NCBI GenBank assembly: GCA_965153355.1
Contig: OZ231127.1
Location: 11,718,001-11,782,000 of the forward strand
Direction: 5' to 3'
Length of the DNA: 64,000 bases
DNA from: Flaccisagitta enflata
Taxonomy: Eukaryota > Chaetognatha > Sagittoidea > Aphragmophora
Both the position numbers and the translations under genes were made by a program. The notes beneath the pieces were generated by a model. The model worked only from the letters and a program-made list of their open reading frames with translations, ran no database searches and had not been told where the DNA came from. Within the stretch, counting starts at the first letter, position 1, and every line of letters starts with the position of its first letter. Positions 32,273 through 43,375 of the stretch are shown here, piece after piece.

Positions 32273-34136
32273 CTATTCTACCGGCAAATTATAATGACAA
32301 GCGAGGCGGGAGACAATAGAGTTAGAGTGATCAGGCAAACGACCAAAGAACTTTTTTCTAGCCTGACCAAAAATGTCAGCGATCGATTTGTAACCAAAAG
32401 AATCGCGAAGGGCTCTGATACTTTCCCATCTGTTGTAGCCGAATATAAGGCGAATAGCGTCATTGACGGCTGTATTACAGCTTTGCATTTGTCTGGAGGA
32501 ATAATTTTTGACCGCACAGGCATAAGTGAGAGTCGGTATGCAATTGGTGTAGAGTAATTGCAGGATAATTTCCTCACTAGGTTTAGTAACCGCGTTGAGA
32601 ATGGTGTTAGATGCCCGATAGAACTTCACAAGATCGTTATCACTTGAGTAAGAGAATCCTTTATCATTGACAATCAATGTGCCAAGGTAGGTGACGGAGT
32701 TTGTGTACTCTAAAATGACTCCATTAAGAGTGACCGGTTTGAGAGCGTCATGATTGATTGTATGCTTTGAGAACAACATGACTTTTGATTTTTTGGCATT
32801 AAATGAGAGCCCAAATTCAGAGCAATACTCAGAGCACTTCTCTTTAAGTTTGTTCAAGGCAGATCTTGTCGGTGCCATGAGACAAGTGTCGTCTGCGAAG
32901 AGTAACACCGCGAGAAAGAGTCCAAGCATGTAGCATCCAACTTGAAGTTGACGCAGTAAGTGACATAAATCGTCAAAATAGACGCCGAATTGGTCTGGGG
33001 AGTTTATTCCGCCTTGTTTTATGCCTAGTGGCACACTAAACTCTTTACTTAATTCTGTTCCCCATCTGACGCGACAACTCATGTTTAAATACCAAAATAT
33101 AAGGCACATGAGAATGCACAGTGGTATGCGACGTTTCATGAGTTTAGAGAATAATCCAAAGTGGGATATCCGATCGAAAGCTTTTGTGCAATCGAGAAAT
33201 GCAACATAAACGTTAGAACCGTTGCCAAGGAAGTGATCAACAGGATGATTTAAGAGTGAATAATGCATGACTTGTACTTGTTTTCTTCTTAAATCCGAAT
33301 TGCAACTCATCAGTAAGGAGAAGATTCGAAGTCTTTAGTTGAATGACAAACTCAAACAACTTGGCCGGCAAACAACTCAAAGTGATGCCTCTGTAATTTG
33401 AGGTATCCGACAAATCACCTTGAGAATCTTTAACGATTGGAGTAATGATTCCGCGTAGAAATTCGGTAGGGACGTACCCATGTTGGATGAGTCCATTGAA
33501 TAAAAGGTGTAAATGGGATATGAGAGATGGACTTCCATGTAGTATGTGCTCAGGACGACAAAGTCCGGAAGATGATTTACCTAGTTTGATCTTTTCTACG
33601 ATGCTGATCATTTCATCCCATGAAAGAAAATATGGCTTAATGCTATCATTGATGTGCTCAGAGTGATAATTGGAATATTCAGTGTAAAAATTTGACTTCA
33701 TCGTTCTGTGTTCATGTGTATCATTGTCTCCATACACAGATTCAAAGTAAGAGGCAAATGTATCTGCAATACCTTTTGGATCTGTTTCACCATTTATTCT
33801 GGAGGCGAGAGAGTCAGCAGTGCGATTTATTGACTTCCATTTATTCCAGAAAGACACTCCATTCTTGTTCAAGAGATCATGATGCATTGCGTCGACTGCA
33901 GATTTTTCTTGAGCTTTTTTCTTTCTTCGTATCTCAGATTTGTAACGGTAGTGACAGTTTTTCCAACACTCGAAAGCAGGCCCAGACTTAGGACAACCAA
34001 GGCTTTTCCAATGTTGACCGCAGTTGATGGAATTGGATTTGAGCTCATCAAGACTGTCATCCCAAAACGATTTTTGACAGTTTGGATCTGACTTTGGCAA
34101 AACCGATTCTGCATTTAACACGGCTGTCATGATTTC
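32273..34136 (-). pseudogene. Non-LTR retrotransposon (LINE) reverse transcriptase, right-arm copy
   Basis: Two frames overlap: 34130-33237 (N-terminal part, with KSFWDDSLDELKSNSINCGQ, a basic RYKSEIRRKKKAQEK stretch and the NYRGITL motif) and 33310-32273 (with FLDCTKAFDRIS, GIKQGGINSP, LLFADDTCLMA). A one-base insertion near 33250, where the left arm reads AATCTACCG, separates them. This copy keeps about 200 N-terminal residues lost in the left arm. Upstream sequence is a MITE, not an endonuclease, so it is also 5'-truncated. Confidence 0.85.
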
Positions 34137-34142
34137 ACCATA

Positions 34143-34319
34143 CAGTTGAACCCCGCTCTAACGGACCCGCCATAAACGGAATTCCGCCCATAACAGACAC
34201 AAATTCATGGTCCCTTCAAGTTAATTTCTTTTATTTCCTTTGTTGGCAATAACAGAAGTCCGCCTATAACAGAAGAAAACTGTTAGTCCCCTGAAATCCG
34301 TTAGAGCGGGGTTCAACTG
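34143..34319. mobile_element. MITE, family A, intact ends (TA target site)
   Basis: 177 bp with TA duplications at 34141-34142 and 34320-34321. Inverted ends are CAGTTGAACCCCGCTCTAAC and GTTAGAGCGGGGTTCAACTG. Interior GCCATAAACGGAATTCCGCC. Pogo/Tigger-like by end sequence and TA target (family knowledge). It lies directly at the truncated 5' end of the LINE. Confidence 0.85.
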
Positions 34320-34593
34320 TAATAATTTTCTAATGAGCACTTGTGAGAGTCATCGAGACAGCACTTGTCTCCGTGGAGTATTTCATGGTATGGAATGTTT
34401 ATGGCCCTTAAATTTTGTACATATGAAGTACCGGAATTGAGTAAATGTATGACGCCATTACTCATAAACTACAAGAGCAAATTAGTTGGGGATGGTCTAG
34501 GATTGAAGAGAAATGGTGAACGTTTGCTTATCTAAAAAGAAGTAGCCCCATAATGTTAAAGAAACTGCCTTCTAAGTTATATTTCAGTTTATG
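34320..34593. other. Right-arm sequence, no gene
   Basis: AT-rich. No supported feature. Confidence 0.4.
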
Positions 34594-34925
34594 TCGATTT
34601 GGAAAAGTCGTGCAATTTTGCGCAGAATCATTGTCCAATGTCAAGTCAATTCATTTTGACTAGAGCACCTTGATCTGGGGGCTGAGAAAAACCCAAGATG
34701 AATCTAGCGTGTTTCAATAGCTTAATTTACATGAAAAGCATACTTCTAGTTAACCCAGTGAGATGAAATTTTAACTGAAGCTCTGCAAAACCATCGGCTT
34801 TCTCCATGTAAAATTTCATCCCACTGGGGCAACTAGAAGTATGCTTTTCATGTAATGTCGATTTGGAGAAGTCATGCAATTTTGCGCAGAATCATTGTCC
34901 AATGTCAAGTCAATTCATTTTGTAG
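34594..34925. repeat. Small foldback flanked by 65 bp direct repeats
   Basis: GATTTGGAAAAGTCGTGCAA...CAATTCATTTTG (34594-34660) recurs at 34858-34925. Between them CATGAAAAGCATACTTCTAG and its inverse CTAGAAGTATGCTTTTCATG form ~50 bp arms (34728-34780 and 34805-34856). The left arm keeps only part (25050-25150). Confidence 0.75.
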
Positions 34926-35485
34926 AGACATTTTAGGTAAACAATTGCGATTCTTATGATTCTCTCTTCAAAACAGGATTAAAAACTCATCAATTTGGCA
35001 TCAAAAAATGGAATTTAGCTTTACCCAATCATCAGATATACTAAAAACACCATCGACATTGGGAAAATGGGAAAAAGTCAATCGTCTAAATTACTCCAAT
35101 TTTCAATCGTCTAAATTACTCCAATTTTGGCATCGATTCCCGATCTTGGGAAAAAGCCTTTTGGGCCACAATATCCATCTTGGAATTAAAGTGAACGTTC
35201 ATTAATTTTCTTTATAATGAACTATTGCCCACATTTCAACTATCAGTTGTTCAGTCTCAGCGTCCAAAAAAGATATACTCAATTCCGGCTGATCACCCGG
35301 TAGTTTGTAGTTTTTCGTGATTGTTTGTACAGTACCATAGGAGCAATGAGATCCTCAGATGGAGGGTCATTTCCTGCTTCACTATTCTAATGAAGTAGCT
35401 TCAATTATGGTTTTTCTGAAAGCTGATGAGCAAGAGCTTTGAGTGAATATAGTTTTATTCCTCTAGCTCTAACTGTTGACTAAAA
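34926..35485. other. Right-arm sequence, no gene
   Basis: Includes a short internal duplication CAATCGTCTAAATTACTCCA (35079 and 35106). No exon. Confidence 0.45.
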
Positions 35486-37342
35486 AGAAAACAAGCCCAA
35501 CAGGCCAACAGTCGCGTGCTAAGTTACACAAAACTACACAACTTCATACTACACACAACTACATAACTTCATACTACATACTTAACATACTACATACTTA
35601 CTACATACTTACATACTACATACTTACATACTTACATACTTACATACTTACATACTTACATACTTACATTATTACATATTTACCTAATTACATACTTACA
35701 TATTTACATACTTACATATTTACTTACATACTTACATACATACTACATACTTACATACTTACATACATACTTACATACATACCTACACTTCACACTACAT
35801 ACTACTCACATACTCTACATACTCACATACTATTGTACTTACATACTTACATACATACTTACATACATACTTACTTACATACATACATACATATATACAT
35901 ATACTTACATACACATACTTACTTACATACTTACATACATACATACTTACATACTTACATACTTACATACTTACATATTTACATACTTACATACATACTT
36001 ACTGACATCCCATTTCTTCATACTTACATATTTACTTACATACCTACATACTACATACTTACATACTTACCTACATACTTACATACTACCTACTCTACAT
36101 AATTTACATACATACTTCATTACCTCTACATACCATATTTCACCTATATACCCTTACATACTTACGTACTTACATACTTGCATACTCCACATACTTACAT
36201 ACCACATACTCTTACTTACATACTTACATACTTACATACTTACTGACATACTTATTTACATACCCACTTACATACTCTACTTACAAACTTACACATACAT
36301 AATTTCACTTACATATATACTCCTACTTATACTCTTACATACTTACTTACTTACATACTTACCTACACACTTACATACTTACCTACACACTTACATACTT
36401 ACCTACATACTTACATACTTACGTACTTACATACTGTCAAATCTACATCTTCTCAACAAAGGCATAGACATAGCTATAGATATAGCTATTGGGCTCCTAA
36501 CATAATAATATACTAACATAATAGCATAATTACATAATAACATGATAACATAATAACATATTTACAAAATAACATATTGACATAATGACTTTATCACAAT
36601 ATTACATGACATAATTTACAAAAAGTGCCCTTAAGTAATGCATATTATCACATAATCACATAGTCAGGTAATCACATATGCCCAACAGGTTAACAGTTGC
36701 ATGCTCTGTTTTACAAAAACACACACAACTATGTACATATTCCTTCCTTCCTTCCTTCCTTCCTTCCTTCTTTCCCTCCTTCCTTCCCCCTTCTTTCTAT
36801 CATTTCTTCATTTCCTATCTTTCATACCTTACATTCCACAACGCAATTTTACAATGTTCACTATGCCACAATGCTCAAAAATGTCCCACAATGTCCCACT
36901 ATGTTCCACAATGTTTTTAAAATATAAATACATCAATATATTCTAAAAATACCCAAAAATACCTGAAAATACCTACAAATACCTGCAAATACCAAAAAAA
37001 AAATATCCAATGTACCCAAAAATACCCAAAAATACCCAAAAACACCCAAAAATACCCAAAATACGCAAAATAAAAACACCCAAAAACACCCAAAAATACC
37101 CAAAAATACCTGAAAATACCCAAAAGTATCTGAAAGTACCCTAAAATACCTTAAGTACCTGAAATAACTTAAGTACCCTAAAGTACCCTGAAGTACCCTA
37201 AAGTACCGTGAAATACCCTAGAGTACCTTAACGTACCTCAAAGTCATAATTTCAAAAACGTGACGGACGGACCGACCTACCGACCTACCGACCGACTGAC
37301 CGACAAAGCGGGCAGTAGAGTCGCGTGCAAGCGACTAAAAAA
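35486..37342 (+). mobile_element. Family-1 element with ACTTACAT and CAAAAATACC arrays (right arm)
   Basis: Starts AACAAGCCCAACAGGCCAAC then AGTCGCGTGC. Then ACTTACAT-type units (35575-36440), a CCTTCCTTCC tract (36741-36790), CAAAAATACC units (36940-37130) and AAGTACCCTA units (37130-37230). It ends GTGACGGACGGACCGACC, GGGCAGTAGAGTCGCGTGC, AAGCGACTAAAAAA. The Tyr/Thr/Leu frame at 35476-36102 is an array translation. Confidence 0.75.
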
Positions 37343-37880
37343 TGACTCTGCCCCCGCTAAAATCAACGGATTTAACATAAAATTTTTTTTGCCCCCAATT
37401 TTAGGCCCCTTAGGAGCGGGGAGTATCTGAGATTGATGTTCCACCAAAGTTGCCCCCCTTAGAACCCTTGATGGGCAGAAAATGAAAAAAATCAAAGATG
37501 ACGTATTTTTAGTAAAATTGTCCCAAGCCCGACAACTGTGGTGACTTACTATGCTGATGTAAAACAAATTGTATATCTCTGCTCATCGCATTCATTAAAT
37601 GGTTCCTACATCAGACTCAAAGCCAGTAACAGACTGGGGTATCTGCTAGGACACCAAAAACGTATCCAATGGAAAATATATAAATTTATAGTAAATATCC
37701 TGTTGAATCTGTTGAAATCAACAAAATCAAGAGAAGCCCCCCTAATTCCAACGGATTTAAGGTCACCCAGCTGCCATATACTGCCTTTTGTCATTTCTCC
37801 ATAGTATTCAATAGTCGCATAAGCGTTAGATGGTCAGCGGTACCCGATGCCCCTATGTGAGTATATGTTGTGTGATAGTG
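37343..37880. other. Right-arm sequence, no gene
   Basis: Ends in AGTCGCATAAGCGTTAGATG, GTCAGCGGTACCCGATGCC (37815-37855), the block that precedes family-2 elements. Confidence 0.45.
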
Positions 37881-38440
37881 AGAGGGGCAGCGGCCCCGAA
37901 GGGGCCGATGACCTATGCTCAGGAATTTTTGAGGATCTAGGCTTGAAAGTGAGCATCAATAATGGGATTTGAGCCTTGAGGTTGGGATTTGAGCCTCGAG
38001 GTTGGGATTTGAGCCTCGAGTTTGGGATTCGAGCCTCGAGGTTGGGATTCGAGCCTTGAGGTTGGGATTCGAGCCTTGAGGTTGGGATTTGAGCCTCAAG
38101 GTTGGGATTCGAGCCTCCTGGCTGGGATTTGAGGCTGGAAGCTGGGATTTGAGCCTTAAGGCTGGGATTTGAGCCCCGAGAATCTTATTACCGCATGACT
38201 AAGGTTTCTACTCAATTTGAACAAAATTTTGATGCAATGGCCTGCCATACTTCAGTGTCAACCCCTTAGGACACACTCACAATTTCTCTCGCCGTAGTAG
38301 AAAGTCCTAAATGCATGCTTTGTTTGTCCGTCCATTGGTCCATCAAACTTTACAATTTTTACTTTGACGCATAATGAGAAATAGTCGCAAAAGCATTAGA
38401 TGGTCAGCGGTACCCATGCCCTGCCTAAGTAACGTCTGCC
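37881..38440. mobile_element. Family-2 element, array mostly in one orientation
   Basis: GGGGCAGCGGCCCCGAAGGG, GATGACCTATGCTC, then ten ~21 bp units GATTTGAGCCTCGAGGTTGG (37960-38180). The right end is missing. Another GTTAGATGGTCAGCGGTACC block follows at 38395. Confidence 0.6.
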
Positions 38441-38914
38441 CAAAAAAAAGTTACATTCTGAACCAAAAGAGCTACAGAGCTGAAATTCTGTTGGTGGAAA
38501 GAAGAACATCCTAATATCATTTGTGAAGCTTTGCAAGACTTTTTGAGTATATACAAGTATGTAAATACATTCTTTTATATTATATATATTGATTTACTTA
38601 AAATGACAGGTCAGAAAATTTTTCTTTAATAAAGATTTTAAAAGAAATATGTATGCGAAAAAATTTTCTTTATTGCATAAAAAAAATTTCGAAATTTTTT
38701 TTTTAAATACACAAAAATTTTATTGCAATATGGTTTTGTATTTTTACCATTTCTAGTAGTTGCACATTACACCCTTGACCATCTAATTGCTTTGTATATA
38801 AATTGTTTGTTATAAAATTAAGTAAAAACCACTTTAGACACTGTTTGAATATCAATTGTCAACTTTTTATTGGGCAGACGTTAGGTTGTGCTGGAAGTTC
38901 AGGGGGGAGCAGGG
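38441..38914. other. Right-arm sequence, no gene
   Basis: AT-rich. No exon. Partly pairs with 21800-22100. Confidence 0.4.
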
Positions 38915-39310
38915 CAGCGGCCCCAAAGGGGTCGATGACCTGTGCTTGGACACAGGTGGAATCACCTTCTCAGCCTCTCCAGCCTGCAGTCTCAGCCTCG
39001 AGGCCCATATCCCAGCCTTGAGGCCTAAATCCCAGTCTCGAGGCCCAAATTCCAGTCTTGAGGCTGGAATTTGGGCCTTTAGGTTGGAATTCAGGCCTTG
39101 AGGTTGGGATTTTAGCCTCAAGACTTTTATTAGGGCCTCAAGACTGGGATTTGGGCCTCAAGACTGGGATTTAGGCCTCAAGACTGGGATATGGGCCTCA
39201 AGGCTGAGATATAGGCCTGGAGGCTGGGGGAGGGGGGTACGAAGAAGGAAAAAATTTCCCATATGTGTGAAAACATAGGTCAACAACCCCTTTGGGGCCG
39301 CTGCCCAAAA
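38915..39310. mobile_element. Family-2 foldback element with symmetric array
   Basis: Ends AGGGCAGCGGCCCCAAAGGG with GTCGATGACCTGTGC, and AACATAGGTCAACAACCCC, TTTGGGGCCGCTGCCC. Units CGAGGCCCAAATTCCAGTCT run to about 39060, then CTTGAGGCTGGAATTTGGGC onward, so the array reverses at its centre and the whole element can fold on itself. Confidence 0.8.
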
Positions 39311-39787
39311 AGGAAATCCAAAAACCTCTGCACCACAATTCTACAGCGTGTACAACAACTATCACCTGGGGCAAATGTTTTAGACATGCAGGTAAGAATA
39401 GAAGGAGGCAATATCATTACTAAGGTTTTTTGTAAGACAGACATTTTTCCATTCCATGTTATATCCCTACCCTTTCTTGAGAGTAATCTAAATTCAAGGA
39501 TTTGTTATAAAGTTTTTTATGGCCAAATCATAAGATTTCAGAGACTGTGTAATTTTCAGGAAGATTTTGAGGAACGTGTCAAATTTTTATTGGATACATT
39601 AACGGGTAGAGGTTATAAATTTGGGCTACTAAAAAGGGAATTTTGTAAATCTGTAAACAAATATATTTCAGAATTTCAGAGATGGGCTATCCCTTTGGAT
39701 TTTGATAAATGGTTTTTTAAACATATCCAGAAATATTCCTTCTTCCATTACTTCTCAGGTAAGAAACTAGGTAAGAAACTAATCTAG
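39311..39787 (+). pseudogene. Penelope-like reverse transcriptase C-terminal fragment (right arm)
   Basis: A 174-codon frame opens at 39263 inside the family-2 end, which encodes about the first 15 residues (IGQQPLWGRCPKRKS). It then reads ILQRVQQLSPGANVLDMQVR, ESNLNSRICYKVFYGQIIRF, QRLCNFQEDFEERVKFLLDT, LTGRGYKFGLLKREF and ends FFHYFSGKKLGKKLI. It is unbroken, unlike the left-arm copy. No catalytic YxDD box is included, so only the tail of the RT-bearing protein is present. Confidence 0.5.
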
Positions 39788-40984
39788 CTTGTTAAACACC
39801 ATTGAGCTTTATCTAGATTATTAATAAGCCAGCTAATTAATTTGAGATCTAGGCTGTTTAGTGAGTTTTTGTATTATTCGGTGAAATTTGGGCTTGGTCT
39901 ATTCATATAGCATGCTCATATTTCATCTATATAGATCATTGGTCTATTCACATAGCTGTGATCTATATTTGTATTTATTTGTATATATTTATGTTTATTG
40001 TAATTTGGTGAAGTTTGGGCTTGGTCTATTCATATAGCAGGCTCATATTTCATTTATATAGATCATTGGTCTATTCACATAGCTGTGATCTATATTTGTA
40101 AATTTTTGTATGTATTTATGCTTATTGTAATTTGGTGAAATTTGGGCTTGGTCTATTCATATAGCAGGCTCATATTTCATCTATATAGATCATTGGTCTA
40201 TTCACATAGCTGTGATCTTTATTTGTAATTATAATTTGTAAATATGTAAACTATGTAGATTATGTATTCCATGTTTTATCAATCAAACTATGTTTTTGTG
40301 AAAGCTTTTATGAAAATTTATATGTATTGTTTATAAACTACATTTTTCATTTGCATGATTTGTTCAGATTTTCAACTGTTTCATTTGTTTTTCATTTCAT
40401 TCCAGGACCTTTGTTTTCAATTTTCATTTTCATTTCAGGACCTCTGTCCTCCCTAATCTAAGACCTCTGTCCATCTGACTCTGTTTTGTTTTGACCACTC
40501 CTTTTTGACCAGGACTCTTCCTTTTGATCCTCTTCCTCTTCATTTTTCACCTCATTTACTTTCATTTCTACTTCTGATTCTTTACTGCCTCTCCACTCTT
40601 CCATTTTTGTATTTTTAATGTTTTTAGCTTGTATTTGTTGTACTTTGGGAAACGGTGATGGGGCCTAAACCGGCCAGGATTAGGGGTAATAATTTGTTTT
40701 ACCCTTTTTCCTGCGAGTCCAAAGCCTTGGCTGAGGTACAACATTATTTGTTCTTGTCTTTTGGTTTTTATTGTCTTTCTTTTCCTCATTGCCTACATTG
40801 ACACAGTTATAATCAAATGGACCTCAACTAACTAAAAAAGATTCAACAATCCTTAACTCGACAACTATTGATTGCACAGAATTCTGCTTGGCGCCAGCTG
40901 AAAGAGAAATACTGGCATTTTTTTAGCTATAGATTTCATGCATAGTCCCATGTGGCCCCCAAAGATTACCAACTTCCTCAAACG
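39788..40984. repeat. Right-arm sequence with three ~126 bp tandem units (39865-40225)
   Basis: CACATAGCTGTGATCT recurs at about 39953, 40077 and 40203, mirroring 20436-20790. The remainder (40226-40984) is near-identical to the left arm and has no gene. Confidence 0.8.
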
Positions 40985-41240
40985 CTACATGAAAAATAGT
41001 TGCAAAAGCGTTAAATGGTCAGCGGTACCCGATGCCCCTTTCTTAGTTTATGTTGGGTTGATGAGAGGGGTTTATGACCTAAGATTCCCTTCTGAACAAT
41101 TGTTGGGTCTAGAAGACCTGATTTGGGGTACAAGTAGCCTGATTTTAGGTCTAAGATACCTGATTCGAGGTCTTCAAGGCCTGGGGGAATTCACACCATT
41201 TTAGGGTTTGAGAAAATGATTTTGGGGCAGGGGAGGCCTA
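40985..41240 (+). repeat. GGTCAGCGGTACCC block and family-2-like array (right arm)
   Basis: Mirror of 19420-19690: AATAGTTGCAAAAGCGTTAA, ATGGTCAGCGGTACCCGATG, then AGACCTGATTTGGGGTAC-type units. The 88-codon frame here is an array translation. Confidence 0.55.
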
Positions 41241-41280
41241 TTTCGAAGTTACTTTATCTTCAGAAGCAACTGCAATAAGA

Positions 41281-41690
41281 ACAAGGCCAACACCTATAAG
41301 TCGCGTGCGAGACTTACAGACTAAGAATGACTTAGAATGACTTAGAATTACTTAGAATGACTTTCAATGACTAAGAATGACCTAAAATGACCAAAAAGGA
41401 CTTAAAATGACTAAAAAACCTTAATGACCAAAAATAACTTAGAATAACTTAAAATGACTTAGAATGACTTAGAATGACTCAAAATGACTTAGAATAACTA
41501 TAAATGACCTAAAATGACTTAAAATGACCTAAGAGTTGTCGTTATAGTACAAAAAAGTAAAGTGTGACGGACCTACTTTACCTGACGGACGGAGACGACT
41601 GGACGGGACGGGAGGAGACCAGGGACCAACGGACGGGACTGATTGGGACGGACAAAGCGGGTTGTAGAGTCGCGTGCACGCAACTAAAAA
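41281..41690 (+). mobile_element. Family-1 element, complete copy (right arm)
   Basis: ACAAGGCCAACACCTATAAG, GTCGCGTGCGAGACTTAC, ~15 units of AGAATGACTT (41315-41530), GTGTGACGGACC tract and GGACGGGACGG words, then AAAGCGGGTTGTAGAGTCGC, GTGCACGCAACTAAAAA. The hairpin has one mismatch (GTCGCG/CGCAAC). Confidence 0.8.
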
Positions 41691-41795
41691 GTGCAGCACC
41701 ACTCGGGATTTGAACCTGTGACACGGAAGAGTGAGAAATTATCTTTATCAAGTTCATCACTCTATCAATAGAGCTATCACGCCACATGCAATTTG
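41691..41795 (-). repeat. tRNA-derived repeat (right arm)
   Basis: On the - strand GTGGCGTGATAGCTCTATTG, ATAGAGTGATGAA (A-box-like, D-arm-like), then CACAGGTTCAAATCCCGAGT, GGTGCTGCAC (B-box and acceptor-like). The arrangement is tRNA-like with Lys/Arg-type sequence, but stem pairing is imperfect, so a SINE head or tRNA pseudogene is more likely than a working tRNA. Confidence 0.55.
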
Positions 41796-42859
41796 AAGTT
41801 ATCAATTGGCGGTTTTCTTATGAATCACTTGGTTTGGAATTTTGTATTCACTCAATATCTTGGACCATCAGCTTTTAGAAAAACCAAAGCTTTAGGTTCT
41901 TCCTTTAAACAGTGAGAATATAGAGGGCCCTCTTTCTACTGCTCTTATTGCTCCCATCGTACTGTATCTGTCGCAATAACATGCTGACGAAGTAAACTAC
42001 CGCATATGAAGTAAAGATATTAATATGAAAGAAGTGAACGAAAGTGAGATTAAGACCGAGTGGCATATGATATAACAGAAGCATCATGGCCTTAACTTAT
42101 TGAAGAACTAGTCTCTTAACAGTAGCAACAGAAAATTTGATACAAAGTTGATCTCCATCTTGCACGGATATATGGCTAGTCGGAAGTATTTTTCAACCCC
42201 GCATTGAATTTTTTTTGAAAACTTTTTTTTTAAAGTGCTTCAAAAGCTGACCTTGTGGAGGTATTTTGCTCTTACGGTTTAGGCTTAGTATTGATTTTAA
42301 ACATGATGGTCAAATGACGATCATTTTAGGAGAATTTCATATGTAAATCTTTCAATACTTGATTTTTGCTCCATAGCTCTTTGTGCTGCTGTGTCAGGCT
42401 ACTAGTTGGTCCATCATTTTGCCTGCTGATCTAAAGTATTTGAGAATTTTGGCCTTTTTGATTTTTCTGAGGTAATTTAAGCCGGAGTAGTAAAAAACAG
42501 ATGCAAAGTTCTTTTATATAATTTCAAATCCTGAGTAGAAAAATTATAACCACCACAAACCAAAGGACTGACCAACTCGCATAAAGTCAGCTTTTGAAGA
42601 ACTTTTGATAATGATGTAATGATGTAATGATGTAATGATGTATTGTTTGATATTGAATAATAACCAAAGTTGTCAATAAATCAATAGATAGTGTCAAAAA
42701 GTTCTGTATCAAATTTTTCTGTCGCTACTGTTACTAGTCTCTTACCAATGTTCCATATGTAAATAGATATAATAGATATTGATATTGATATCAATGAAAA
42801 AAATAAACGGAAGTGAGATTAAGACCGAGAGACATACAATACAAAGTAGTCATCCAAGG
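41796..42859. repeat. Right-arm sequence with duplicated block
   Basis: A block GAGATTAAGACCGAG...ATATAACAGAAGCATCATGG (41995-42090) recurs at 42790-42840 and 43510-43560. (GATGTAAT)n 42612-42645. No gene. Confidence 0.55.
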
Positions 42860-43375
42860 ATCGCACATGGTCAGCGGTACCCAATGCCCTGCTGGGAGTG
42901 ATCCAGTGAAGATGTGGAGTGAGAGCAGGGCAGCGGCTCCAAAGGGCCAATGTCCTGTAGAACACAGGGGGAAATATCAAGATGTCCTTCCATCCATCTG
43001 TCCTGAGGGGGTTCTAGAGGGCTGATTTAGGCCACTGAAGGCATATTTGAGGGCTAGAGGGCATAATCAAGGCTTGGAGAGCAGATTTGAGGTTTGGAGG
43101 GCTGGTTTTATGCTTGGAGGGCTGATTGAAGGTCTGGAGGGCAGATTTGAGGTCTGCAGGGCAGTTTTGAGGCATGGGGGGGGGCTGATTTGAAGCCAAG
43201 AGGGCTGATTTGAAGCCTGGAGGGCTAAATTGAGGCCTGGGAGGGCTAATTTGAGGCCTTGATGGTCAATGGGGGGGCGGAAGGAAGGACCAACGGACAG
43301 ACAGACGTCTCAAAATTCCCCCCCCCCTGGGTTTTACAGGACATCGGCCCTTTAGGGCCGCTGCCCAAAAAAGCA
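42860..43375. mobile_element. Family-2 element with GGTCAGCGGTACCC block
   Basis: ATGGTCAGCGGTACCCAATG, CCCTGC; AGGGCAGCGGCTCCAAAGGG with CCAATGTCCTGTAGAACACA; ~20 bp units GGGCTGATTTGAGGCCTGGA; then ACAGGACATCGGCCCTTTAG, GGCCGCTGCCCAAAAAA. The array is in one orientation here. Confidence 0.75.

Noticed and set aside
34143-34700. Upstream endonuclease domain for the LINE
   Set aside because: The sequence before the RT frame is a MITE and AT-rich DNA, with no endonuclease motifs seen in any frame.
35476-36102. 208-codon open frame rich in Tyr, Thr and Leu
   Set aside because: It is a translation of the ACTTACAT array. No other evidence of coding.
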